Of a stretch of DNA of 64,000 bases, positions 17,181 to 26,157 are shown one piece after another. Each line of letters starts with the position of its first letter. Position 1 is the stretch's first letter. Source of the DNA: Dyella sp. BiH032 (GTDB lineage Bacteria > Pseudomonadota > Gammaproteobacteria > Xanthomonadales > Rhodanobacteraceae). The stretch spans positions 4,588,001 through 4,652,000 of the forward strand of contig NZ_CP134867.1 in NCBI RefSeq assembly GCF_031954525.1. The letters run 5' to 3'. The notes below the pieces were generated by a model that saw nothing but the letters and a program-made list of their open reading frames with translations, was not told the DNA's origin and did no database searches. The position numbers were made by a program, and so were the translations under genes.

Positions 17181-17855
17181 TTACGCCACTTCCTGGGACT
17201 GCAACACCTGCTCCCGCATCTTGAACAGCTCCGCGTCGCCGCGAATGCCGAGCTTCTTGTAGGCCGTGGACTTCTGCGTACTGATCGTTTTCAGGCTGCG
17301 ATTGAACTTGGCAGCGATCTGGCTGACCGACATACCGTCGAGGAAACAGCGGATCACTTCCCACTCGCGCGGCGACAAGGGCGACTGCGGCTTGGCGGTC
17401 GCTGTCATCATGAACGGCGGCAGGTAGATCTCGCCGCCCATCACCTTGGCGATCGCATCCACCATGTCGGCGGCGCCCTGGTTCTTGGCGAAGAAGCCGT
17501 TGGCACCTTCGCGCAGCAGCATGTTCACGGTGACGCTCTGGCAGAAGCCGGATACCACCAGGATGCGCAGGTTCGGATAACGCGCGCGGAGCGTCTTGAC
17601 CAGGGCGACGCCATCCATGTCATCGGAGGCGAGCGAGTAATCGATCAGGACCACGTCCACCGGCGTTTCCGCCAACATGGCGCGGAGCGAGCGGCTGCAG
17701 CTGTGGCTGCCGACGACGGAGACGCTGGCCACCTGGCGAAGATGCGAGGTGAGGCCTTTGAGAATGAATTCGTGGTCGTCCAGAAGGGCGACCCGGACCG
17801 GATTGCGCGGGCCTTTGCCGGCAAGCAGGGGGCCACGGTACGTGGGAAAGGTCAT
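17181..17855 (-). CDS. NarL/FixJ-family response regulator (EvgA/BvgA-like)
   Basis: 224 residues from the ATG at 17855. The receiver domain has the acidic pair Asp26-Asp27 (VALLDDHEF), phospho-acceptor Asp72 (DVVLIDYSLAS) and a conserved Lys in GFFAKNQG. The C-terminal LuxR helix-turn-helix reads LSPREWEVIRCFLDGMSVSQ and continues with the recognition helix. It is a DNA-binding transcription factor controlled by phosphorylation, probably from the Hpt protein encoded 5 bases downstream. Divergent from pgaABCD across 772 bases, so control of exopolysaccharide is a reasonable hypothesis only. Confidence 0.9.
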   Translation of the reverse strand: MTFPTYRGPLLAGKGPRNPVRVALLDDHEFILKGLTSHLRQVASVSVVGSHSCSRSLRAMLAETPVDVVLIDYSLASDDMDGVALVKTLRARYPNLRILVVSGFCQSVTVNMLLREGANGFFAKNQGAADMVDAIAKVMGGEIYLPPFMMTATAKPQSPLSPREWEVIRCFLDGMSVSQIAAKFNRSLKTISTQKSTAYKKLGIRGDAELFKMREQVLQSQEVA

Positions 17856-18627
17856 GGCGGAAATCTCGCGACTGAAGCGTACGAATGAATGAGGGGAAGG
17901 GCCGTCATCGCCATCGCGATGCCATGCCGTGCCGCGCAGTGGCCGCTCCGCGATGCAGTGCCTCCGGGAACGGAGCGTCCGCATCTGAAGACCATCGTCC
18001 CGCCGAAGGGCTGGCAGCCGTTGCGCGGCATAAGGCGGGCTCGGAAATTGCAACATGCGTGCTATGACGCATCCATGGGATTTCTCGGAAAGCCTTGAGG
18101 GACAAGCGCCGGCAAGTACCGGCTTGTGAGGGAAAGGGAACACCCACGCTCGCGCGAAGCTTCCTCAGCCGCTCCGCTTTATGCCTGCACCGCTCACGCG
18201 CACGCATGCTGCGCGCGCCTGCGCCACCCGGCGCAACGCCCACCTTGGCTTGGCGGAGGTCTCGAAGTCCGATCTCCCCTTACGCCGACGCGTTAGGGGC
18301 AATAGGACTTTTCTGATTCCAGACCCGCCCGCTTTTAAGAAAACTCTTAGTCGTACGGCGCCGAGCCTTCCCTGCCAGGCCTCATGCCAGCAGCGGACGG
18401 CACGGATGCCGCAAGGCTTCCCGCATGCCACGGACGTCATGCGTCGACCCTGTGTCGAAGACAGGCCTCGCTCTACCCCGGCGCGGCCTGTCTGGAAACT
18501 CCCACGACGCACCCCGCGGACACCGCGGGGCGCGCCCTCGCGCGACGTGTGCCCCGCCTCCGACGGAAAGCACGCGCGATCGCCCGGCATGCGCCGGGCC
18601 GACGGGCGCGACAGCCGCAGCGCGACC
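17856..18627 (+). other. Long divergent intergenic region and pga leader
   Basis: 772 bases between the response-regulator start and the chosen pgaA start. A less GC-rich pocket near 18295-18355 is the likeliest promoter area, but no hexamer pair is convincing. A frame is open from 18181 into pgaA, yet its first 149 residues are Arg/Pro-rich and lack family features, so it is treated as leader. A strong hairpin lies at 18512-18530. Confidence 0.5.
18512..18530 (+). promoter_or_regulatory. GC hairpin in the pga leader
   Basis: CCCCGCGG and CCGCGGGG form a perfect 8-bp stem around ACA. Three further pairs outside are separated by one mismatch. There is no T tract, so it is not a terminator. 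In E. coli the pga leader is a site of post-transcriptional control (CsrA); whether this hairpin has such a role is speculation. Confidence 0.35.
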
Positions 18628-20730
18628 ATGTCTTCAGTACCGCCCCTACAACGCGACCGCTTCACGTCGTCGTCCCATGTTGCGGCGGCGACGCGGCAGT
18701 CGCTGCGCCCGCCGCGCCGCACGGCGCTGGCCGTCGCGCTCGTCCTGCTCTGCGGTTCCGGGACGCTGGCCGCGACCAACGATCCGCATGCCTCACTAGT
18801 TGCAGAAGCCTACGCGCGCCGCGACGCGGGACATCGCATCGACGCCCTGGCCCTCTGCGAGAACATCCTGCAGCGCTGGCCCGAAGACACGGACGCGCTG
18901 CACTTGCGCGTCCGCCTGCTCGCCGAACTGGGGGCCTCCGGGCGGGCGCTCGACCTGGCCCGTGCCTTGCCGGAACCGCTTCCTCCCGCGGAAATGCAGC
19001 GCCTCGCCGCAGACGACGCCGCGCACCAGACGCGCTGGGCGCAGGCCATGTCCGGCGATACGCGCCAGCCCTACGCCGAGGCCGACCGCGCCGTCGCCGC
19101 CCAGGACAGGCTCGGCCCGGCAGCGCCGCACGGCGATGCCGCACACGCCGCCGATCGCCTCATCGCGCTCGACCGCGCCTCGCTGACGCGCGAAGCCGTC
19201 CGTGAATACGGCGCCCTGCAGAAGCAAGGCGTAACGCTTCCGCCCTATGCCGCTTCCGCCGTCGCGGACGCCCTGCTGCAACAGCGCGAGCCCGAACGGG
19301 CGATCCCGCTCTACGAGCAGGCCGTGCGCGACCACACGGGCCCGTATCCCGAGGCCGAAGCGGATCCGCGCATCGGACTGGCGCACGCCTACCTCGAAGC
19401 GGGCCGCCATCGTCAGGCACAGGCCTTCATCGACCGAGTCGCGGCGGCCGAACCCGCATGGCTGCCGTCACCGGGCTCCGTGCGCCCGCGCAGCCATCCG
19501 CATCGCACGGAGGCCGACCTCGCCGCCGCCCGGGTGCGCCAGGAGACATGGCTGTACCAGGACGCCGAGGCCCGCCTGGAAGCCTTGCGCGCCGAAGGTC
19601 CGGCCAATGCCTCGATCTGGGACCAGCTCGCCGACGTGGAGCGCGCCCGCGGCTGGCCGCGCCGCGCGGAAGACACGCTCGTTGGCGCCGCAGGCCTCGA
19701 CCCGGACGACACCTCGATCCGCCTCGGCGCGATCGACAGCTGGCGCGACTTGAACGACTTCCCGCGCGTGGAACCGGCCCTGCGCGAACTGGAAACCGTG
19801 GTGCCGCGCGAACCCCAGGTGCAGCTCACGCGGCAGGCCTGGGAGCGGCAGCGCGGCTGGCAGTTCGATCTCGAACACGATCGCGGCCGCGGCGGCTCCG
19901 CCAACTTCGGCGACGCCGACCACGAAACCCAGGCCACGCTGCAGAGCCCGCTGCTCGCCGACCGCTGGCGCGTCTACGGCATCGCGCGCCTCGCCGGCGC
20001 CAGCCTGCCGGAGGGATCGACACGGCGCGAGCGCGCGGGCCTCGGGCTGCGCGGCTACGCACGCGGGCTGGAAGCCTACGTACAGGCCCTGCCCGCGATC
20101 GGAGCCGACACCCGGCGCACCGCGGTGGAGGCCGGCCTGCGCTGGTTCCCGAGCGACCATTGGACCTACACGCTCGACTGGAGCAACACCGGCGACCAGG
20201 ACGTGCCGCTGCGCGCGCACGCCTACGGCATCACCGCGCACGCGCTCACGGCTTCGGCGCAGTGGCGCGCCAGCGAGCTCACCGCCGTCAAGCTCAGCAC
20301 GAACGCCGACCGCTTCAGCGACGGCAACCGTCGCTACGGCTGGGAAGCGGCCTGGACGCAGCGCGTCTACACCGCGCCCTGGCTCGCCGTCGACGGTGGC
20401 CTGCAAGCCGGCGCCACCCGCAACTCGCGCAGCGACGCTCCCTACTACAGCCCTTCCTGCGCGCACTGGGTCGCCGCCACCGGACGACTGGAGAACCTCC
20501 TGTACCAGCGCTACGAACGGGCCTGGCGCCAGCAGCTCGATGTCTCCGCCGGCAGCTATCGCGAATGCCGCTACGGCAGCGGCTGGATGGCGAGCGTGCA
20601 CTACGGCCAGACCTGGGCGCCGCGCGGTGGCCTTTCCTTCGGCTGGGGCATCGGCTGGAACAGCCAGCCTTATGACGGCAAGCGCGACAACCGCGTAATG
20701 CTCGACCTCACCATGCATTGGGGCGAATGA
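18628..20730 (+). CDS. pgaA: Poly-beta-1,6-N-acetyl-D-glucosamine export porin PgaA
   Basis: 700 residues from the ATG at 18628, shorter than E. coli PgaA (about 800). A basic N-terminus precedes a signal-like hydrophobic stretch (ALAVALVLLCGSGTLAA). Tetratricopeptide-like helical repeats occupy about 60-390 (e.g. RIDALALCENILQRWPED, EADPRIGLAHAYLEAGRH). The C-terminal 300 residues are a beta barrel with alternating aromatic strands ending VMLDLTMHWGE. It threads deacetylated PNAG through the outer membrane. First gene of pgaABCD with a 1-base gap to pgaB. The start is uncertain because the frame is open far upstream. Confidence 0.85.
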   Translation: MSSVPPLQRDRFTSSSHVAAATRQSLRPPRRTALAVALVLLCGSGTLAATNDPHASLVAEAYARRDAGHRIDALALCENILQRWPEDTDALHLRVRLLAELGASGRALDLARALPEPLPPAEMQRLAADDAAHQTRWAQAMSGDTRQPYAEADRAVAAQDRLGPAAPHGDAAHAADRLIALDRASLTREAVREYGALQKQGVTLPPYAASAVADALLQQREPERAIPLYEQAVRDHTGPYPEAEADPRIGLAHAYLEAGRHRQAQAFIDRVAAAEPAWLPSPGSVRPRSHPHRTEADLAAARVRQETWLYQDAEARLEALRAEGPANASIWDQLADVERARGWPRRAEDTLVGAAGLDPDDTSIRLGAIDSWRDLNDFPRVEPALRELETVVPREPQVQLTRQAWERQRGWQFDLEHDRGRGGSANFGDADHETQATLQSPLLADRWRVYGIARLAGASLPEGSTRRERAGLGLRGYARGLEAYVQALPAIGADTRRTAVEAGLRWFPSDHWTYTLDWSNTGDQDVPLRAHAYGITAHALTASAQWRASELTAVKLSTNADRFSDGNRRYGWEAAWTQRVYTAPWLAVDGGLQAGATRNSRSDAPYYSPSCAHWVAATGRLENLLYQRYERAWRQQLDVSAGSYRECRYGSGWMASVHYGQTWAPRGGLSFGWGIGWNSQPYDGKRDNRVMLDLTMHWGE

Positions 20731-20731
20731 C

Positions 20732-22630
20732 ATGTCGCGCTGGCGCCACGTTCTGCTGTTGCTGTTCTTCTTCGCCGCCGTCCCGGCCACCGCGGCCGAT
20801 CGCCTCGCCGCGCTGTCCGGCCCGCTCCCATCGCGCCAGCCGCTGCCGCCGCTGATCGTGCTGAACTACCACGACGTGCGCGACGACATCCGCGACGCCG
20901 GCCGGCTCGACAGCACGGCGATGAGCACCGACCACCTCATCGCCCACTTCGAGTGGCTGCGCGGCAACGGCTTCCACATGGTGAGCCTGGACGATGTGGT
21001 CGCCGCGCAGCGCGGCGACCACGCGCTGCCGCCGAAGGCCGTGCTGCTCACCTTCGACGACGGCCTCGCCAGCTTCTACACCCGCGTATTCCCGCTGCTG
21101 CGCGCCTACGGCTACCCCGCGTTGTTCGCGCTGGAAGGCTCGTGGATGGATCTCCCGGCGGGCAAGCGCTTCGACTACAACGGCGAAGGCTGCGGCCGCG
21201 AATGCTTCGTCGATTGGCAGCAGGTCAACGAGATGCGCGCCTCCGGCCTGGTGGAGATCGCCTCGCATACCTACGACCTGCACCAAGGCGTCGTCGCCAA
21301 CGCGCAAGGCAACACCATGCCGGCGGCGCTCGCTCTCGCCTATGACGCGAAACGCGGTTACGAAACGCCGGACGCCTACCGCGCGCGCATCCGTGCGGAC
21401 CTGAGGCGCAGCGCCGACGACATCGCCGTGCACACTGGCCAGCGCCCGCGCGCGATCGTATGGCCCTACGGCGCCTACAACCGTGTGGCCCAGGCCGAGG
21501 CAGCCGCGCTGGGCATGACGATCTCGCTGAGCCTGGACGACGAACCCGCGCAACTGACGGAAGGCCGCAACATCCCCCGCCTGCTGATCGCCGACGACAT
21601 CGGCGTCGACGGTCTGGCCTCGCTGATCTACCGCCAGCGCGCGATCGATCCGCAACGCGTCGTGCAGGTGGATCTGGACTACGTCTACGACCCCGACCCG
21701 GCCCAACAGGAGAAGAACCTTTCCGCGCTGCTCGACCGCATCCGCCGCATGAAGCCGAGCCAGGTATGGCTGCAGACCTATGCCGATCCGGATGGCGACG
21801 GCGTGGCCGACGCGGTGTACTTCCCCAACCGCCACCTGCCGATGCGCGCCGACCTGTTTGCCCGTGTGGCGTGGCAGCTGCGCACGCGCTGCGAGGTGGA
21901 CGTCTATGCATGGATGCCGGTATTGGCGTTCCGCTTTCCCGGCGGCGGCGACCTGCCGTCGCTCGGGCATGGCGGCGACGGCGACCACTACCGCCTTGCA
22001 CCGTGGGACCCGCGCGTACGCGCCATGATCGGCGACGTCTACGAAGACCTCGCCATGCACGGCGGCATGTCCGGCCTGCTGTTCTCCGACGACGCCTACC
22101 TGCGCGACACGGACGCGCTCGGCCCGCTCGCCGCCAGCAAGCCGGCGCAACGCACGCAGTACCTGATCGACTTCACCCTCGAACTAGCCGACCGCGCCCG
22201 GCAATGGCGCGCGCAGCTCAAGACCGCGCGCAACCTCTACGCACGCCCGGTGCTGGAGCCCGCGTCGGAAGCCTGGTTCGCGCAGAGCCTGGCCGCGTTC
22301 AACGCCGCCTACGACTACACCGGGCTGATGGCCATGCCGCAGCTCGACAGGACGCCCGCCACGAATACCTGGTTCGAACGGCTGGCCGCCGCGGTCGCGG
22401 CGCAGCCGCATGGCCTGGACCGCACCGTGTTCGAACTGGCCGCGGTGGACTGGCGTGCCGGCGGCAAGCCGGTGCCACCGTCCGTGCTCGGCGCGCGGCT
22501 GCGCCTGTTGCAGGCGCAGGGCGCCCGCCACCTGGGCTACTACCCGGACAACTTCGTCGCCGACCAGCCCGCGCTCGAAGCGATCCGCCCGTACATCTCC
22601 GCCGCCGAACACCCGTACCGGGAGCCGTGA
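20732..22630 (+). CDS. pgaB: Poly-beta-1,6-N-acetyl-D-glucosamine N-deacetylase PgaB
   Basis: 632 residues. The N-terminal polysaccharide deacetylase domain has LNYHDV, the catalytic/metal pair Asp109-Asp110 in LLTFDDG, and metal ligands His179 and His184 in SHTYDLH. The C-terminal half (from about residue 305, VVQVDLDYVYDPDPAQQEK) is the PNAG-binding glycoside-hydrolase-like domain. It partly deacetylates PNAG in the periplasm before export by PgaA. E. coli PgaB is a lipoprotein, but here the signal peptide (LLLLFFFAAVPATAAD) has no lipobox cysteine, so it is probably soluble or bound otherwise. The stop TGATG overlaps the pgaC start. Confidence 0.93.
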   Translation: MSRWRHVLLLLFFFAAVPATAADRLAALSGPLPSRQPLPPLIVLNYHDVRDDIRDAGRLDSTAMSTDHLIAHFEWLRGNGFHMVSLDDVVAAQRGDHALPPKAVLLTFDDGLASFYTRVFPLLRAYGYPALFALEGSWMDLPAGKRFDYNGEGCGRECFVDWQQVNEMRASGLVEIASHTYDLHQGVVANAQGNTMPAALALAYDAKRGYETPDAYRARIRADLRRSADDIAVHTGQRPRAIVWPYGAYNRVAQAEAAALGMTISLSLDDEPAQLTEGRNIPRLLIADDIGVDGLASLIYRQRAIDPQRVVQVDLDYVYDPDPAQQEKNLSALLDRIRRMKPSQVWLQTYADPDGDGVADAVYFPNRHLPMRADLFARVAWQLRTRCEVDVYAWMPVLAFRFPGGGDLPSLGHGGDGDHYRLAPWDPRVRAMIGDVYEDLAMHGGMSGLLFSDDAYLRDTDALGPLAASKPAQRTQYLIDFTLELADRARQWRAQLKTARNLYARPVLEPASEAWFAQSLAAFNAAYDYTGLMAMPQLDRTPATNTWFERLAAAVAAQPHGLDRTVFELAAVDWRAGGKPVPPSVLGARLRLLQAQGARHLGYYPDNFVADQPALEAIRPYISAAEHPYREP

Positions 22631-23883
22631 TGGACCTGCGCGACATCGCCACGGCGCTGCTCGACTTCGCCTTCTACTATCCGCTGCTGATGTCCTTCTT
22701 CTGGATGAGCGGCGGCCTGATCTACTACCTGCGCTGGGAACGGGGACAGGCACCGCGCACCCGGCCGCCGGCGCTGCTGCACTACCCCCTGGTCAGCCTG
22801 ATCGTGCCCTGCCACAACGAAGGTGCGCAGGTGCGCGAGACCATCGCCCACCTCGACGCGCAACGCTATCCGCACTTCGAGATCATCGCCGTCAACGACG
22901 GCTCGACCGACGACACCGGTACGCAACTCGACGCGCTGCAGGCGGAGTTCCCCCGCCTGCGCGTGATCCACTTCGCCAGCAACCAGGGTAAGGCCATGGG
23001 CCTGCGCATGGCGGCCATGGCGGCGCGCGGCGACTTCCTGGTGTGCGTGGACGGCGATGCGCTGCTCGACGAGTACGCCACGCACTGGATGATCGGCCAT
23101 ATGATCGGCAGCCCGCGCGTAGGCGCGGTCACCGGCAACCCGCGCATCCGCAACCGCTCCACCCTCCTCGGCAAGCTCCAGGTGGGCGAATTCTCCTCGA
23201 TCATCGGCCTGATCAAGCGCGCACAGCGCGTCTACGGCCGCGTATTCACCGTGTCCGGTGTGATCGCCTGCTTCCGTCGCAGCGCACTGCACGACGTCGG
23301 CTACTGGAACACCGACATGGTCACCGAGGACATCGACATCAGCTGGCGCCTGCAGATGCGCCACTGGGACATCCGCTACGAGCCCAATGCGCTGTGCTGG
23401 ATCCTCATGCCCGAGACCCTGCGCGGCCTGTGGAAGCAGCGTCTGCGCTGGGCCCAGGGCGGCGTGGAAGTGATGCTGCGCTATAGCCGCGTGCTGCTGG
23501 CCTGGCGCCGCCGCCGCATGTGGCCGGTGGCGCTGGAATACCTGCTCAGCCTGGTCTGGGCCTATGTGATGGCGACGATCATCGCGCTTTGGGTGCTGGG
23601 CCGTTTCACCACGCTGCCGCCGCCACTGCGCATCGCCACCCTTCTACCGCAGTGGCACGGCGTGATGCTGGGCATCGTGTGCCTGCTGCAATTCGGCATC
23701 AGCACACTGATCGACCGGCGCTACGAAGCACGCGTGGGCCGCAACTACTACTGGATGATCTGGTACCCGCTGACCTATTGGCTGCTGAGCACGGCCACTA
23801 CCGTGGCCGCGCTGCCGAAAGCCCTGCTCAAGCGCAAGGGCACGCGCGCCGTGTGGGTCAGCCCCGACCGAGGTATACGATGA
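22630..23883 (+). CDS. pgaC: Poly-beta-1,6-N-acetyl-D-glucosamine synthase PgaC
   Basis: 417 residues. Transmembrane helices flank a family-2 glycosyltransferase domain. Motifs in order are SLIVPCHNEG, AVNDGSTDDT, VCVDGDALL (DxD-like), MVTEDIDISWRL (catalytic base region) and KQRLRWAQGG (QxxRW). It polymerises UDP-GlcNAc into beta-1,6-GlcNAc at the inner membrane together with PgaD, normally stimulated by c-di-GMP through the PgaCD complex. It overlaps pgaB by one base and pgaD by four (ATGA). Confidence 0.94.
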   Translation: MDLRDIATALLDFAFYYPLLMSFFWMSGGLIYYLRWERGQAPRTRPPALLHYPLVSLIVPCHNEGAQVRETIAHLDAQRYPHFEIIAVNDGSTDDTGTQLDALQAEFPRLRVIHFASNQGKAMGLRMAAMAARGDFLVCVDGDALLDEYATHWMIGHMIGSPRVGAVTGNPRIRNRSTLLGKLQVGEFSSIIGLIKRAQRVYGRVFTVSGVIACFRRSALHDVGYWNTDMVTEDIDISWRLQMRHWDIRYEPNALCWILMPETLRGLWKQRLRWAQGGVEVMLRYSRVLLAWRRRRMWPVALEYLLSLVWAYVMATIIALWVLGRFTTLPPPLRIATLLPQWHGVMLGIVCLLQFGISTLIDRRYEARVGRNYYWMIWYPLTYWLLSTATTVAALPKALLKRKGTRAVWVSPDRGIR

Positions 23884-24353
23884 AAGCCGAAGCCATCCTG
23901 ATCCATCGTCCCGAGCGTCAGCATCCGGCGCGCCGTGCGCTGTTCACCACCGCCACGCTGGTGGCCTGGATGGCATGGATGGCCCTGTGGCTTCCACTGG
24001 CGACGCTCGTTGCCTGGGCCTTGGGCTTCCGCGTCGGCTACGTGGAAGTCGTCGTGCGCGAGCACGGTCACGGCGGGCACGACCTGGCGACTCTGCTCGC
24101 GCTGGCGCTCGCCTGCGGGTTCGTCATGGCCGTCTGGGCGTCCTACAACTATCTGCGTTTTGCCGGCGTGGACCGGCGGCGCCACGCCCGTTCCGTCGAG
24201 CGCCGCGCCATCGCCACCGCCCTGGGCGTACACCAGGCCACGGCGACCTGGATGCAGCACGCCCCGCGCATGGTGCTGGAGTTTCCCGAGGGCGAGCAGG
24301 TCGTGCATCGCATGGAAACGGACGCCGTCGCGCAGCGCCTTGCCGCCGGCTGA
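23880..24353 (+). CDS. pgaD: PNAG biosynthesis accessory protein PgaD
   Basis: 157 residues with two transmembrane helices (TLVAWMAWMALWLPLATLVAW and LLALALACGFVMAVWASYNYL) followed by a basic cytoplasmic tail with YLRFAGVDRRRHAR. Same size and topology as PgaD, which stabilises PgaC and in E. coli takes part in c-di-GMP binding. The start ATG overlaps the pgaC stop. It closes the pgaABCD operon; the next gene is convergent and 2 bases away. Confidence 0.88.
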   Translation: MKAEAILIHRPERQHPARRALFTTATLVAWMAWMALWLPLATLVAWALGFRVGYVEVVVREHGHGGHDLATLLALALACGFVMAVWASYNYLRFAGVDRRRHARSVERRAIATALGVHQATATWMQHAPRMVLEFPEGEQVVHRMETDAVAQRLAAG

Positions 24354-24355
24354 CG

Positions 24356-24829
24356 TCAGAGCCGCTCGCGGCGGACGTGCTCCACCGCGACCAGGTCCTC
24401 ATGGTCGCCATTGATGTACAAGCGCTTGCCCAGCCGCGGATAGTCGCAAACGTCCTGCTCGAGCCGCTGCCCGGCCACCAGCAGCACCAGCGGCTCGTCG
24501 CCGGTATTGCGCAACACGTGTGCCGGACCCCGTCGTGGAAAACCCAGAAAGTCGCCGGCCGCAATCGGGCAACGCTCCTCGCCGATGTCCGCCTCGCCCT
24601 GCCCGGAAAGCACGTAGACGCACTCTTCCTCGTAAAGGTGCCGGTGGTACTCGGACGACTCGTTCCCCGGCAGCAGCGTGATCATGTGGAAGCCGAACTG
24701 CGTGAGCCCCGTCGCGTCGCCAAGGGATTTGCGCAACCGCACCGCCTTCGGATTGAGCGAGTGCACGTTGCGCTGCGCCGGCATCGCTTCGATGGCCGAT
24801 GCCTTCAGCAACTCGCGTGGTGTATTCAT
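24356..24829 (-). CDS. Cupin domain protein
   Basis: 157 residues with a single cupin beta-barrel. Motif 1 with metal-ligand pattern is EYHRHLYEEECVYVLSGQGE and motif 2 is GDFLGFPRRGPAHVLRN, so two His, one Glu and a later His probably bind a metal. Enzyme or sensor activity cannot be told. It is not obviously linked to its neighbours: it converges with pgaD and lies 104 bases past the end of the hydrolase gene. Confidence 0.85.
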   Translation of the reverse strand: MNTPRELLKASAIEAMPAQRNVHSLNPKAVRLRKSLGDATGLTQFGFHMITLLPGNESSEYHRHLYEEECVYVLSGQGEADIGEERCPIAAGDFLGFPRRGPAHVLRNTGDEPLVLLVAGQRLEQDVCDYPRLGKRLYINGDHEDLVAVEHVRRERL

Positions 24830-24933
24830 GACCGCTCCCCGCCGCCGATGTCAGACGGGGAGTATCTCCGCTGGCCGCCGAGCGAACAAACCGACGGCGC
24901 CGCCGGCACCCCGGCGGGCGCTCGTCTGCGCGC

Positions 24934-26061
24934 TCAACGCGCGTCCGCGTCGATCGCCGCCGGCACGTAGGAACCGGTGGACGCGGGCGATTCGAACAGC
25001 CGCCACCAGCGCTCGCCCGCATGCGGCGCCGCCAGGTCCAGGCGTTCGCCCATGCGTGGCGTGGACAATGCCACGCCGTGTGAGGATGCCAGCGCGCTCA
25101 CCTGTTCGAACGGGTCCTGCCAGCGATGCATCGCTAGGTCGAACGTGCCGTTGTGGATCGGCAGCATCCAACGGCCGCGCAAGTCCAGGTGCGCCTGCAC
25201 CGACTCGGCCGGCTGCATGTGCACGTAAGGCCATTGCGGATCGTAGGCGCCGGTTTCGATGAAAGTGACGTCGAACGGCCCAAGCCGCTCGCCGATGGCC
25301 TTGAATCCGTCGAAGTAACCCGTGTCGCCGCTGAAGAACACGCGCAAGTCCTCATCGATGATCGCCCAAGAAGCCCATAGCGTGCGGTCCCCGTCGAACA
25401 TCCCGCGGCCGGAAAAATGCTGCGCAGGCGTGGCGACGAAACGGACACCGTCGACCTCGGTCTCCTGCCACCAGTCGAGCTGGCGCACCTTGGACGCATC
25501 CACGCCCCATGCCACCAGCCGGTCGCCAACGCCAAGCGGCGCCAGGAACACGTCCACGCGGCTGGCCAGGTACTCGATGGTGTCGCGGTCCAGATGGTCG
25601 TAATGGTCGTGCGAGAGCACGACGCCGCGAATCGGCGGCAGTTCGTGCAAGGCGATCGGTGGTGAGTGAAAGCGCTTCGGCCCCATCCAGCGGAACGGCG
25701 AGGCGCGCTCGGCGAAGACCGGGTCGGTCAGCCAGAAGCCGCCATGCAGCTTCAACAGCAGGGTGGAGTGGCCCAGGCGATAAAGGCTGCGGTCCGGCGC
25801 CGCCTCCAGCTGTGCCCGGGTGAGACGCTGCACCGACAGCGGCGCATCAGGCACCGAATCGCGCGGTTTGTTGGTCATCATGTTCCAGATGATGCCCAGC
25901 ATCTTGCCCAGGCCTTCGGCCGGGCGCGGCGCGGGATTGCGGAAGCGGCCGTCGCGGCGCTGTGGGGACGTCCCGTAGGCATCCGGGCCAGGGCGGCGCC
26001 GTGCGCGCAGGCCGGCCAGCATGGCCAGGGCGGCGGCGATCAGGGCGATCACGGTACTCAT
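24934..26061 (-). CDS. MBL-fold metal-dependent hydrolase (UlaG/NAPE-PLD-like)
   Basis: 375 residues from the ATG at 26061. A short hydrophobic N-terminus (VIALIAAALAMLAGLRA) may anchor it in the membrane. The metallo-beta-lactamase signature is VVLSHDHYDHLD, followed by FFSGDTGYFDG and the late IHNGTFDL; these supply the di-metal site. The Trp-rich LGHSTLLLKLHGGFWLTDPVF opening is typical of the NAPE-PLD/RomA-like group. Substrate unknown. It is divergent from a TetR regulator with a perfect operator dyad in between, so it is very probably repressed by that regulator. Confidence 0.86.
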   Translation of the reverse strand: MSTVIALIAAALAMLAGLRARRRPGPDAYGTSPQRRDGRFRNPAPRPAEGLGKMLGIIWNMMTNKPRDSVPDAPLSVQRLTRAQLEAAPDRSLYRLGHSTLLLKLHGGFWLTDPVFAERASPFRWMGPKRFHSPPIALHELPPIRGVVLSHDHYDHLDRDTIEYLASRVDVFLAPLGVGDRLVAWGVDASKVRQLDWWQETEVDGVRFVATPAQHFSGRGMFDGDRTLWASWAIIDEDLRVFFSGDTGYFDGFKAIGERLGPFDVTFIETGAYDPQWPYVHMQPAESVQAHLDLRGRWMLPIHNGTFDLAMHRWQDPFEQVSALASSHGVALSTPRMGERLDLAAPHAGERWWRLFESPASTGSYVPAAIDADAR

Positions 26062-26089
26062 CGGCGTTTCTCGGAAGGAGGGGCAAGAG

Positions 26090-26115
26090 GAAACTACACC
26101 GAGCAGTGTAGTTTC
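26090..26115. promoter_or_regulatory. TetR-type operator dyad
   Basis: GAAACTACAC and GTGTAGTTTC are perfect 10-base inverted arms with a 6-base spacer in the 96-base region between the metallo-hydrolase and tetR genes. The position fits repression of both divergent genes by the TetR protein. Confidence 0.75.
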
Positions 26116-26157
26116 GATGTGGACGAAAAGTAAACCCATGGGTGTAAAATCCGGGTC

